From contig WRCN01000006.1 in NCBI GenBank assembly GCA_009783885.1, forward strand, positions 31,474 to 95,473: a stretch of 64,000 bases of DNA, in the 5' to 3' direction. The DNA comes from Bacteroidales bacterium (lineage in GTDB: Bacteria; Bacteroidota; Bacteroidia; Bacteroidales; P3). Shown piece after piece: positions 9,162-17,327 of the stretch (positions are counted from its first letter, which is position 1; each line of letters starts with the position of its first letter). Position numbers and translations under genes: made by a program. The notes under the pieces are model-generated. The model did not search any database and was not told the origin of the DNA. It saw only the letters and a list, made by a program, of their open reading frames with translations.

Positions 9162-9199
9162 GTTGTCATCCCGAGCGAAGTCGAGGGATCTCCTTGCTA
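9162..9199. repeat. Family B repeat, copy 2, overlapping the mfd stop
   Basis: GTCATCCCGAGCGAAGTCG followed by AGGGATCTCCTTGCTA. On the minus strand the terminal TAGCAAGG box supplies the TAG stop codon of mfd (9197-9199). Confidence 0.85.
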
Positions 9200-12100
9200 T
9201 GAATGACAGACTAAAATCTCCTCAAGCAAAACACAAACATCCGAAACACGTTTGATATTCGGAAACGAAATCGTCAATTTTTCATTGATTTCTTTAAATT
9301 CACAATCTTTCGGATGGTTTTTTACAAATTCCAAAACTTTTTCAAATGTCGGTGATTGGTAGAATGTAGAATTTTTATCGGTGATAAATGTCCCAACAAA
9401 TTTTTGACGTTTCAAAACGGCTTTTTCCAAACCGATTTGTTTGGCAAGGCGACGCATTTTTATGGTTTCGAGTAATTCCTCCGTCTGTGGTGGAAGTTTT
9501 CCGAAACGGTCTTGCAATTGTTGTCTGAATTTGGCGATTTCGTCGTCGGTTTCCAAAGCGTTTAATTGCTTGTAAAGACTGAGCCTTTCGGCAACGCTGT
9601 TCACGTAAGTGTCGGGTAAAAGTAATTCTAAATCGGTTTCTATTGTGCAATCTTTTGAGGCTAAAACTTCCGGTTTTTCATCCGTTTGATAGAGGTCTTT
9701 GAATTCGGTTTCTTTCAGTTCTTGAATGGCTTCATCCAAAATTTTGTGATAGGTGTCGAAACCGATATCACTAATAAAACCGCTTTGTTCAGCGCCCAAT
9801 ACATTACCCGCTCCGCGAATATCCAAGTCGCGCATAGCGATATTAAATCCGCTTCCGATTTCGGAAAATTCCTCAATCGCACGCAAGCGTTTTTTCGCTT
9901 CATCGCTGAGCATATAAGACGGTGGTGAAATCAAATAACAAAACGATTTTTTGTTCGAACGTCCGACTCTGCCGCGCAATTGGTGCAATTCGCTCAAACC
10001 GTAGGCCTGCGCTTCGTTGATGATAATGGTGTTTGCATTTGGAATATCCAAGCCATTTTCAACGATTTTTGTCGCAACTAAAATATCCAATTCGCCGTCG
10101 ATAAATTTCATCATCACATCTTCAAGTTTGTTACCGTCCATTTGTCCGTGACCTACGCCAATGCGAGCATCAGGAACTAAGCGCTGCACCAACCCTGCAA
10201 TATCCATAATGTTTTGTACGCGACTGTGTACGAAAAAAACTTGTCCTCCACGACTCAATTCTCGAACAATCGCATCGCGAATAATTTCCTCGTCAAAGAC
10301 ATGAATTTCGGTGTGAACGGGAAAGCGATTCGGCGGTGGGGTGCTGATAATTGACATATCTCTTGCCCCCATTAAAGAGAACTGAAGTGTGCGTGGAATA
10401 GGTGTTGCAGAAAGCGCAAGCGTGTCTACATTAACTTTCATCGCTTTCAACTTTTCTTTCATCGCCACGCCGAATTTTTGTTCCTCATCAATAATCAACA
10501 AACCCAAATCTTTAAATTCCACGTCTTTTCCCGTGAGGCGATGCGTGCCGATTAGAATATCGACTTGCCCGCTTTTCAGGTCTTTCAGAATGCGCGTTTT
10601 TTCTTTGGTTGAACGAAATCGTGAAATATATTCGACTTTGCACGGCATGTTTTTCAGACGTTCGGTAAATGTTTTGAAATGTTGAAATGCCAAAATCGTT
10701 GTTGGTACGAGAACAGCCACCTGCTTACCATCTGCAACAGCCTTAAATGCCGAACGAATAGCAACTTCTGTTTTTCCAAAACCCACATCACCACAAATCA
10801 AACGATCCGTTGGTGAAATGGATTCCATGTCGTTTTTTACGTCTTGCGTAGCTTTGAGTTGATCGGGAGTGTCTTCGTAAAAAAATGAGGCTTCTAATTC
10901 GTTTTGCAAAAACGAATCTTCGCTGAAAGCAAAGCCCTTTGAGTTTTTTCGCTGTGCGTAGAGTTTGATTAAATCTTTGGCGATATCTTTGACGCGTTGT
11001 TTCGCTTTGTGTTTTAGAGCACTCCACGTGCTTGAACCCAACCGCGTCAACGTTGGTTCTGTACCTTCTTTTCCGCTGTATCGCGAAATTTTATGCAAGG
11101 CGTGAATACTGATAAATAACACGTCATTATCCTTATAAACCAAGCGAATAGTTTCTTGCTGATGTCCTCCTATTTCCGTTTTTTCAAGTCCTCCGAAACG
11201 TCCGATGCCGTGATCAATGTGTGTAACATAATCACCGGGTTTCAGGTCGTACAGCTCTTTGAGCGTAATGGTTTCTTTGTTTTGAATTTGGCGATGTGTT
11301 GTAAAACGGTGATAACGTTCGAAAATTTGATGATCGGTGAAACACGCAATTTTTTGCTGATGATCAATAAAGCCCTCGTGAATAGAGAGTTTTAGAGAAA
11401 TGAAACGCACTTGTCGATCGGCACTTCCCATTTCGAAAAACACACGTTCCAAACGCTGAATCTGTTTAGGATTATCAGATAAAATCAAATTGGTATAGCC
11501 ATTATCGGACTGGTCTAATAAGGTATTGACCAACAACTCGAATTGCTTGTTGAATGCAGGTTGTGGATGAAAATCAAAGGTAATCGTTTGGTCGTGATTG
11601 AAATAATTGGTTAGGCCAAATTCAACGATAGAAAACGATTTTATATCACGCAAGAATTCCTCGCCCGAACAATATAATTCTTGTGGTTTTGCTCTTACCA
11701 CAAGCGTTTCCAAAGATTCATAAACTATTATTGCTTTGTCTAAAGAACGATTTAAAACGGCCTTGCAAGATTCTACATCATCTATCCAAATTGCTGTATC
11801 CTTTGGAAAATGGGAGAAAATAGATGTTCGTTCGGTGATACTTTCTTGTGTTTGAATGTTTGGTAGAATCGTAATTTTTTCGTAACGCTGTTTGGATAGT
11901 TGAGAAACTGCGTCAAAACTGCGAATAGACTCAATTTCATCGCCAAAAAATTCCAAGCGGTACGGATCGTCACTTGCAAACGAAAACACATCTAAAATTC
12001 CGCCACGAACGGCGTATTGCCCAGGCTTAAGCACAAAATCCACCCGTTCGAAGTTGTAGTTCATCAACAAATCAATCACGAAATCCATCGAAACGGCTTC

Positions 12101-12571
12101 TTTTGCTTGCAATTTAATCGTATTTTGTCGCAAAACAGTCTGCGTGATCACTTTTTCCGAGAGGGCTTCGGGATAGGTTATGACAATCGTTTTTCTATCG
12201 TTGGTTTCCAACCGATGTAACACCTCTGCACGTTGCAAAACATTAGCATTATCAACTAGCTCCGCATCATATGGACGTTTCGCGGAAGCGGGAAAAAATA
12301 ACACATTTTTATGTTCAAAATCCAACTGATATTCGTCTAACAATTTTTCCAAATCGTTGTGAAAATACGCTGCCTGTTCTTTGTCTTGCAAAACAAATAA
12401 ATGATAAAAATAGGCTTCTGAAATCACAGCTGCTGCAACTACCGCCCGAGATGAACCTGAAAACCCTGAAAGTCCTATTTTAAAAGGATTTTTACGGCTT
12501 TGCAAAACTTCAACAAGCGTCTGCAAATTCGGCAATTTTTGGTAGATTTGGATTAAGTCGGAAGGGATCAT
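9197..12571 (-). CDS. mfd: Transcription-repair coupling factor Mfd
   Basis: An 1124-residue Mfd, a DNA translocase that removes stalled RNA polymerase and recruits UvrA to lesions. UvrB-homology region at about 20-230 (YAVRGGILDVF, EFFGDEIESIR), RNA polymerase-interacting domain at about 440-500 (LKPGDYVTHIDHGIGRF), helicase with Walker A GDVGFGKT at 594-601, DEEQ motif, [20 protein letters not shown], and the C-terminal TRCF domain. The start at 12571 is preferred over one 9 codons upstream because the latter lies inside the -7 box. The stop codon is part of a family B repeat. The uvrA gene is also in this window, but unlinked. Confidence 0.98.
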   Translation of the reverse strand: MIPSDLIQIYQKLPNLQTLVEVLQSRKNPFKIGLSGFSGSSRAVVAAAVISEAYFYHLFVLQDKEQAAYFHNDLEKLLDEYQLDFEHKNVLFFPASAKRPYDAELVDNANVLQRAEVLHRLETNDRKTIVITYPEALSEKVITQTVLRQNTIKLQAKEAVSMDFVIDLLMNYNFERVDFVLKPGQYAVRGGILDVFSFASDDPYRLEFFGDEIESIRSFDAVSQLSKQRYEKITILPNIQTQESITERTSIFSHFPKDTAIWIDDVESCKAVLNRSLDKAIIVYESLETLVVRAKPQELYCSGEEFLRDIKSFSIVEFGLTNYFNHDQTITFDFHPQPAFNKQFELLVNTLLDQSDNGYTNLILSDNPKQIQRLERVFFEMGSADRQVRFISLKLSIHEGFIDHQQKIACFTDHQIFERYHRFTTHRQIQNKETITLKELYDLKPGDYVTHIDHGIGRFGGLEKTEIGGHQQETIRLVYKDNDVLFISIHALHKISRYSGKEGTEPTLTRLGSSTWSALKHKAKQRVKDIAKDLIKLYAQRKNSKGFAFSEDSFLQNELEASFFYEDTPDQLKATQDVKNDMESISPTDRLICGDVGFGKTEVAIRSAFKAVADGKQVAVLVPTTILAFQHFKTFTERLKNMPCKVEYISRFRSTKEKTRILKDLKSGQVDILIGTHRLTGKDVEFKDLGLLIIDEEQKFGVAMKEKLKAMKVNVDTLALSATPIPRTLQFSLMGARDMSIISTPPPNRFPVHTEIHVFDEEIIRDAIVRELSRGGQVFFVHSRVQNIMDIAGLVQRLVPDARIGVGHGQMDGNKLEDVMMKFIDGELDILVATKIVENGLDIPNANTIIINEAQAYGLSELHQLRGRVGRSNKKSFCYLISPPSYMLSDEAKKRLRAIEEFSEIGSGFNIAMRDLDIRGAGNVLGAEQSGFISDIGFDTYHKILDEAIQELKETEFKDLYQTDEKPEVLASKDCTIETDLELLLPDTYVNSVAERLSLYKQLNALETDDEIAKFRQQLQDRFGKLPPQTEELLETIKMRRLAKQIGLEKAVLKRQKFVGTFITDKNSTFYQSPTFEKVLEFVKNHPKDCEFKEINEKLTISFPNIKRVSDVCVLLEEILVCHS

Positions 12572-12587
12572 AATAAAAATTAGAGTG

Positions 12588-12595
12588 CAAAGATA
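12588..12595 (-). promoter_or_regulatory. -7 element for mfd
   Basis: CAAAGATA on the plus strand, i.e. TATCTTTG for mfd, 16 nt before the ATG at 12571. Confidence 0.7.
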
Positions 12596-12658
12596 CAAAA
12601 AAAACGACGATGTTGAAACAATTCATACTTTTAAGTTTTTTATTTGATTTTTTTGTTG

Positions 12659-12666
12659 TAATTTTG
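12659..12666 (+). promoter_or_regulatory. -7 element for the DUF3109 gene
   Basis: TAATTTTG, 22 nt before the ATG; divergent from the mfd promoter. Confidence 0.5.
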
Positions 12667-12688
12667 TAAAAAAAATAATGCTTGAACC

Positions 12689-13267
12689 ATGATCGCCATC
12701 GAAAACACCCTAATCTCCGACGATATTTTTACCGAATATTTCTGTTGTAGCCTTGATGCTTGCAAAGGATCTTGCTGTGTGGAAGGCGATGCCGGTGCGC
12801 CTTTGGATGAAAAAGAAATTTATTATTTAGGAGAGCATATTGACCTCATCAAACCTTATCTCACAGAAAAAGGTCGCGAAGTGATTGAAAACATCGGGGT
12901 TTTCGAAATTGCGGTGGATAACACAGCCGTTACACCGCTTGTAAATCGTGGCGAATGCGCTTTCATTACGTTCGATGATAGTGGAATTGCCAAATGTGCT
13001 ATCGAAAAAGCCTTTGAAGACAGCAAAATTTCATATCAAAAACCGATATCCTGCCATCTTTATCCAATCCGTATTTCTAAGGTGGGTGATGCCGATGCTT
13101 TGAACTACGATCGCTGGACAATTTGTCGTGATGCCTGCATCGAGGGACGCGAAAAAGCCCTCAAAATTTTTCAATTTCTCAAAAAGCCTCTTATTCGAAA
13201 ATATGGCGCGGATTGGTACAAACAAGTTGTTTTTTCTGATAATGAACTTTTTGCGAAAAAAAGCTAG
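12689..13267 (+). CDS. DUF3109 family cysteine-rich protein
   Basis: A 192-residue member of DUF3109, a family of Bacteroidota related to the YkgJ-type zinc- or iron-cluster-binding proteins. Cysteines cluster near the N-terminus (CCSLDACKGSCCVEGDAG, residues about 19-36) and again as GECAF, KCAIEKA, ISCHLYPIRI and ICRDACIEG. The Cys-rich clusters suggest metal or Fe-S binding; no biochemical role is established. Own promoter, single gene. Confidence 0.85.
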   Translation: MIAIENTLISDDIFTEYFCCSLDACKGSCCVEGDAGAPLDEKEIYYLGEHIDLIKPYLTEKGREVIENIGVFEIAVDNTAVTPLVNRGECAFITFDDSGIAKCAIEKAFEDSKISYQKPISCHLYPIRISKVGDADALNYDRWTICRDACIEGREKALKIFQFLKKPLIRKYGADWYKQVVFSDNELFAKKS

Positions 13268-13286
13268 GTAGTTTCATTTTTTTTCG

Positions 13287-13294
13287 TATCTTTG
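13287..13294 (+). promoter_or_regulatory. -7 element for the carboxyltransferase gene
   Basis: TATCTTTG, but 127 nt before the ATG; the leader between holds an AT-rich inverted repeat. Confidence 0.6.
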
Positions 13295-13299
13295 CATTG

Positions 13300-13387
13300 A
13301 AAAAGTAAAAAAGTGAAAAGTAAAAAAGTGAAAAGTGGTTTCGTAAATCGTGAAAACATTCCATACTTTTATACTTTTACACTTTCA
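13300..13387. repeat. AT-rich short-word inverted repeat (family D), copy 1
   Basis: Tandem words AAAGTGAAAAGTAAAAAAGTG on the left and their complement CTTTTATACTTTTACACTTTC on the right, within the leader of the carboxyltransferase gene. Could form a hairpin in the mRNA. Confidence 0.6.
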
Positions 13388-13421
13388 AACTACATAGACA
13401 ACAAACCCAACACGACACTAA

Positions 13422-14969
13422 ATGTCAATCAGATCCAAAACCCTCGACCTCCGACGTCGCATGTCGGAAGCCCTTCAAGGTGGTGGCGAAAAAGCCATTG
13501 AAAAACAAAAAGCCGGCGGAAAACTTACCGCTCGCGAGCGTATCCTCAGCATTCTCGACCCTGATTCTTTCCACGAATATGACCTTTTTGTGGAGCATTC
13601 GGGACGTGAATTCGGGATGGACAAAAAGTATTTGCCGGGCGATGGCGTAATTACGGGAACCGGCACCATGCAAGGACATCCTGTGTGTATTTTTGCTCAA
13701 GACTTCACCGTTGCAGGAGGGTCGTTGGGCTATATGCACGCCAAAAAAATCACTAAAATCATGGATCACGCCATGAAATTGAAAGTGCCCCTTATTGGCA
13801 TCAACGATTCGGGTGGTGCACGTATTCAAGAGGGTGTGAATGCCCTTGCGGGATATGGCGACATTTTTTATCGCAATACGGCTGCATCGGGTGTTATTCC
13901 TCAAATTTCTGTGATTTTGGGGCCGTGTGCCGGCGGTGCGGTTTATTCGCCTGCGCTTACGGATTTCGTGTTTGTGGTAGATAAAATTTCAAAAATGTTC
14001 ATCACAGGTCCCGAAGTAATTAAATCGGTACTTGGCGAGGATATTTCTCAAGAGGATTTAGGCGGTGCTCGTGTTCATGCCGAAATCACCGGAAATGCTC
14101 ACTTTTTTGCGGAAAGTGAAGACGAATGTTTTGATCAAATCAAAAAACTGATTAGTTTCATTCCGTTCAACAATACCAAAAAAGCCGATTCGTTTCCGGT
14201 AAAAAATCCGAAAACCAAGGAATACAAAGTCGAAAACTTTTTTCCTGCCGATCCCAAAAAACCTTATGATGTAAGAAACATTATCAAATCTATTTCAGAC
14301 AATTCGGACTTTCTGGAAGTTCAAGAACTTTTTGCAGCCAACATTGTGGTTGGTTTCGGTCGTATCGAAGGACAAACTATCGGTTTTGTAGCTAATCAAC
14401 CTTTGGTTATGGCAGGCGTTTTAGATGTAGACAGTTCGGATAAAGCCGCTCGTTTTATTCGTTATTGCGATGCGTTCAACATTCCGTTAGTTACGTTTGT
14501 GGATTTGCCGGGCTACCTTCCGGGAATTGACCAAGAATATGCAGGTGTAATCCGCCATGGCGCTAAAATTCTCTATGCTTATTCGGAAGCCACCGTTCCA
14601 AAAATCACCGTAATTTTGCGCAAAGCCTACGGTGGTGGTTACATAGCAATGTGTTCAAACCACTTGAAAGCCGACTTTGTATTTGCCTGGCCTACGGCGG
14701 AAATCGCAGTAATGGGTCCTGAGGGTGCTGCAAATATTATTTTCCGAAGCGAAATTATGTCAGCAGATAACCCCGAAGAAATGAGACAGAAAAAAATTGC
14801 CGAATATCGTGAAAAATTTGCTAATCCTTATGTTGCAGCAGCATATGGCTATGTAGACGCCGTTATCAAACCGGAAGAAACTCGCAGTTACATTATTCAT
14901 TCGTTAAATATTTCGAAAAACAAGACCGAAGTTCCGCCTGCGAAAAAACATGGCATACCTCCGTTTTAA
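13422..14969 (+). CDS. Acyl-CoA carboxylase/decarboxylase carboxyltransferase subunit
   Basis: A 515-residue member of the PccB/MmdA carboxyltransferase family, at the family's full length. It moves CO2 between biotin and propionyl- or methylmalonyl-CoA. Two crotonase-fold halves: the N-half with GGKLTARERI, AQDFTVAGGSLGYMHAKKI, INDSGGARIQEGV and GPCAGGAVYSPALTDF, and the C-half with ANQPLVMAGVLDVDSSDKAARFIR-type and VDLPGYLPG and RKAYGGGYIAM motifs. A biotin carrier gene follows. Neither a biotin carboxylase nor a membrane decarboxylase subunit (OadB/MmdB) is next to it, so sequence alone does not decide between a carboxylase and a sodium-pumping decarboxylase. Confidence 0.92.
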   Translation: MSIRSKTLDLRRRMSEALQGGGEKAIEKQKAGGKLTARERILSILDPDSFHEYDLFVEHSGREFGMDKKYLPGDGVITGTGTMQGHPVCIFAQDFTVAGGSLGYMHAKKITKIMDHAMKLKVPLIGINDSGGARIQEGVNALAGYGDIFYRNTAASGVIPQISVILGPCAGGAVYSPALTDFVFVVDKISKMFITGPEVIKSVLGEDISQEDLGGARVHAEITGNAHFFAESEDECFDQIKKLISFIPFNNTKKADSFPVKNPKTKEYKVENFFPADPKKPYDVRNIIKSISDNSDFLEVQELFAANIVVGFGRIEGQTIGFVANQPLVMAGVLDVDSSDKAARFIRYCDAFNIPLVTFVDLPGYLPGIDQEYAGVIRHGAKILYAYSEATVPKITVILRKAYGGGYIAMCSNHLKADFVFAWPTAEIAVMGPEGAANIIFRSEIMSADNPEEMRQKKIAEYREKFANPYVAAAYGYVDAVIKPEETRSYIIHSLNISKNKTEVPPAKKHGIPPF

Positions 14970-14974
14970 AATAT

Positions 14975-15031
14975 TGTAGGGGCGCGGTCTGCGCACCCTT
15001 GATTGCAAACAGGGCGGGCGAACCTCGCCCC
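14975..15031. repeat. Family A palindromic repeat, copy 4
   Basis: TTGTAGGGGCGCGGTCTGCG on the left, GGGCGGGCGAACCTCGCCCC on the right, between the carboxyltransferase and its biotin carrier. The right-hand CCTAC end is eroded. Confidence 0.8.
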
Positions 15032-15054
15032 AAAAAATCACCAAAATAGACCTC

Positions 15055-15354
15055 ATGAGTAAATCAGAAACCACCGATAAAACCCAAAAAAAAGAACAAA
15101 TCCAACGCTACATAATGCGCAAGGTTTTCACTGCCGTAAATGCCAATCATATTACAGCTTTTATGCCCGGCACCGTTGGACGAATTTTTGTAAAAAAAGG
15201 CGATAAAGTGAAAAAAGGTGAAACCATCATCATACTTGAATGTATGAAAATGGATAACGAACTTCAAGCACCGTTTGATGCAAAAATCAAATCTATCAAC
15301 GTTAAAACCGGTGAAAATGTTGTGAAAGATGCTGTGCTAATGGAACTCGAATAG
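15055..15354 (+). CDS. Biotin/lipoyl carrier protein of the carboxyltransferase
   Basis: A 99-residue biotinyl domain. The biotin attachment site is ECMKMDNELQAP, with the modified Lys in the M-K-M triplet, and the domain starts at FMPGTVGRIFVKKGDKVKKGE. Compared with methylmalonyl-CoA decarboxylase gamma subunits it lacks the long Pro/Ala linker; residues 1-30 are a short polar tail. It carries CO2 to the preceding carboxyltransferase. Its position 85 bp downstream on the same strand supports a shared transcript. Confidence 0.9.
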   Translation: MSKSETTDKTQKKEQIQRYIMRKVFTAVNANHITAFMPGTVGRIFVKKGDKVKKGETIIILECMKMDNELQAPFDAKIKSINVKTGENVVKDAVLMELE

Positions 15355-15361
15355 TGATAAA

Positions 15362-15406
15362 TGGTTAATGATTAATGGTAAATTTTCCTTTATTAATCAT
15401 TAACCA
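15362..15406. terminator. AT-rich hairpin between convergent genes
   Basis: A 14-bp perfect inverted repeat (TGGTTAATGATTAA / TTAATCATTAACCA) with a 17-nt loop between the biotin carrier and radC. It has the word-repeat style of family D; a terminator role is likely from position only. Confidence 0.55.
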
Positions 15407-15413
15407 CCAATCA

Positions 15414-16100
15414 TTATAAAATTCCGTCATCACCAAAGCTGTAATACTCGTTTCCACTTAAAATAATGTGATCCATCACTCGTAAATCTAAGAGTTTGGC
15501 GGCTGTTTGGATTTTTTGTGTGAGCAAAATATCGTTGTCGCTCGGTGTGATCTTTCCTGATGGGTGGTTATGCCCTAAAATAAAACCAACGGCGCGATTG
15601 GCGACAGCCGTTTGCATGATTTTTTTCACATCTACGGATGTTTGGGTGATACCGCCTTCGGAAATCCGCTGTTTGGTAATCAATCGTCCCGAACTATCTA
15701 CGTAAAGCACCCACAATTCCTCGTGGGTCAAATCGCAAAGGTCTTTGAAAAAAACTTCAAAAGCTGACTTGCTATCCATTATTTTTGGGCGAACAGAAAC
15801 TTTCGCTTCGTAGCGTCTGCGGGCGATTTCAAGTGTTGCAATAAGCGTTACGGCTTTGGCAGGTCCAATGCCTTTGAATGGTTTAATCAGTTGCGAGATG
15901 TCTTTTTTCGAGAGTTCCAAAAAATCATTGTCGCAACTCGCCAAAATTTGTTTGGCAATGTCTAAAGCCGAATGTTCCTTGTTTCCGCTGTTGATGATAA
16001 TCGCCAAAAGCTCGGCGTTGCTGAGTGTTGATGCGCCATACTTTATTAATTTTTCGCGAGGGCGTTCGTCGATTTGCCAGTGTTTGATAGGTATTTCCAT
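15414..16100 (-). CDS. radC: RadC family JAB-domain protein
   Basis: A 228-residue full-length RadC. N-terminal helical UPF0758 region (RPREKLIKYGASTLSNAELLAIII), a helix-hairpin-helix (FKGIGPAKA), and a C-terminal JAB1/MPN-like domain with the metal-binding signature GHNHPSG and the downstream acidic residue. The cellular role of RadC is unsettled despite its name. Its upstream region holds a family B repeat and then one copy of an about 85-bp module shared with the ORF6N and MuF-C-like genes, suggesting common control. Confidence 0.92.
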   Translation of the reverse strand: MEIPIKHWQIDERPREKLIKYGASTLSNAELLAIIINSGNKEHSALDIAKQILASCDNDFLELSKKDISQLIKPFKGIGPAKAVTLIATLEIARRRYEAKVSVRPKIMDSKSAFEVFFKDLCDLTHEELWVLYVDSSGRLITKQRISEGGITQTSVDVKKIMQTAVANRAVGFILGHNHPSGKITPSDNDILLTQKIQTAAKLLDLRVMDHIILSGNEYYSFGDDGIL

Positions 16101-16118
16101 TTGTTTTTTATTGTTTTG

Positions 16119-16190
16119 TCGTTATATTGAGTGTAGTCGAGACATCTCATAGCAAGGGGATTCCTCGACTACGCTCGGAATGACGAGGCA
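16119..16190. repeat. Family B repeat, copy 3
   Basis: GTTATATTGAGTGTAGTCGA at the left and TAGCAAGGGGATTCCTCGAC through CGGAATGACGAGG at the right; an inverted pair of half-elements. It sits between the radC ATG and its upstream module. Confidence 0.8.
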
Positions 16191-16195
16191 GTTTC

Positions 16196-16284
16196 TATAT
16201 ATAACGCTCAACTTTCGATTTTCGTATAAATTTTCACTAAAAATTGTCAAAATGTTGATAACTTCTCGAGTTATTAACATTTTG
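16196..16284 (-). promoter_or_regulatory. Shared upstream module, copy 1 (radC)
   Basis: Read on the minus strand: a palindrome ATGTTAATAACT-CGAGA-AGTTATCAACAT, a short AT spacer, then the box TATACGAAAATCGAAA followed by GTTGAGCGTTATATA. The same arrangement is found upstream of ORF6N (38604-38688) and the MuF-C gene (41966-42052), always with the TTATATA end facing the minus-strand ATG. Function is inferred from position and conservation. Confidence 0.7.
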
Positions 16285-16320
16285 GAGTAATCTAAAATAA
16301 TTTTCCTTTCTCCATTTTCA

Positions 16321-16371
16321 ATTTTAACTTCGTTGAGGGCTTGCGCCGTTCAATTAAAATTTGTATCTTTG
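16321..16371 (+). promoter_or_regulatory. prs promoter with shared upstream element
   Basis: TTG at 16341-16343, 20 bp, then TATCTTTG at 16364-16371: an exact consensus promoter. The stretch TTTAACTTCGTTGA...GCTT...CGTTCAATTAAA that overlaps it is nearly the same as in the folE promoter (58681-58731) and is a partial dyad (TTGA...TTCAA). Confidence 0.8.
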
Positions 16372-16391
16372 CAAAAAATTACTTTCACATC

Positions 16392-17327
16392 ATGGAACAA
16401 CAGGTTATCATTTTTTCGGGTCGCGCTTCGCGTTATTTATCGGAAAAAATTGCAGAAGAATATGGTCAAAAGCTTGGAGACTCAGAAGTTTTGGAATTTT
16501 CCGATGGTGAAATATTGCCTGTATTAAGTCAAAATGTTCGCGGTGCAGATGTGTTTATTGTGCAATCTACGTTTGCGCCTGCCGGAAATATTTTAGAATT
16601 GTTGTTGATGATTGATGCCGTGAAACGCGCATCGGCTCGACGAATTATCGCAGTTATTCCGTATTTTGGATATGCTCGTCAAGATATAAAAGATCGTCCG
16701 CGTGTGTCAATCGGCTCAAAACTGATTGCGGATTTGTTGACGACAGCAGGAGTTTCCCGTGTAATTACAATGGATTTGCACGCCGACCAAATTCAAGGAT
16801 TTTTCAACATTCCGGTGGATCACGTGTTTGCTTCGCAAATCTTTTTGTCGTACCTTCGAACGAATTTTGACACGAGTAATATCATTTTTGCATCACCAGA
16901 CGCAGGTGGTACACGTCGTGCCAACACTTATGCGAAAGCACTTAAAACAGGCTTTGTAATTTGCTACAAACAACGCAATAAACCCAACGAAGTCGGCAGC
17001 ATACAACTGCTTGGTGACGTAGAAGGCAAAGATGTGATTTTGCTTGATGATATTATTGACACCGGAAATACCATTTGCAGGGCAGCGAAAATTATCAAAG
17101 AAAATGGTGCGAAAAGTGTTCGAGCGATGATTACACACCCTCTGCTAACGGGCAATGCGTATCAAAATATTCAAAATTCTGAGTTGGAAGAATTGATTGT
17201 TACAGATACCATTCCTTTGAAAAAACAAAGTTCTAAAATTCATGTGCTAAGTGCCGCAAAAACGTTTGCGGAAATTATCTCACGCGTGGAAAAAAACGAA
17301 AGTATTTCGGATTTATACAATTTGTAG
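16392..17327 (+). CDS. prs: Ribose-phosphate pyrophosphokinase
   Basis: A 311-residue PRPP synthase, which makes phosphoribosyl pyrophosphate for nucleotide, His and Trp synthesis. Class I features: FSDGEILPVLSQNVRGADVFIVQS, the IPYFGYARQD(I)K flexible loop, TMDLHADQIQGFF, ASPDAGGTRRA, and the PRPP-binding loop VILLDDIIDTGNT. An ATG 17 codons upstream lies in the promoter; the start at 16392 begins the family's usual N-terminus. Its 3' end overlaps the convergent GH3 gene by 15 bp. Confidence 0.96.
   Translation: MEQQVIIFSGRASRYLSEKIAEEYGQKLGDSEVLEFSDGEILPVLSQNVRGADVFIVQSTFAPAGNILELLLMIDAVKRASARRIIAVIPYFGYARQDIKDRPRVSIGSKLIADLLTTAGVSRVITMDLHADQIQGFFNIPVDHVFASQIFLSYLRTNFDTSNIIFASPDAGGTRRANTYAKALKTGFVICYKQRNKPNEVGSIQLLGDVEGKDVILLDDIIDTGNTICRAAKIIKENGAKSVRAMITHPLLTGNAYQNIQNSELEELIVTDTIPLKKQSSKIHVLSAAKTFAEIISRVEKNESISDLYNL

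Noticed and set aside
13313..13501. 62-codon ORF in the leader of the carboxyltransferase
   Set aside because: Low-complexity Lys-rich start from the AT repeat, and it runs into the real gene in another frame. A short leader peptide cannot be excluded but has no support.
16262..16286. Chromosome dimer resolution (dif) or attachment site from the GTTGATAACT...AGTTATTAAC palindrome
   Set aside because: It occurs at least three times in 26 kb and always as part of a larger module, unlike a single dif site; no recombinase gene is near.
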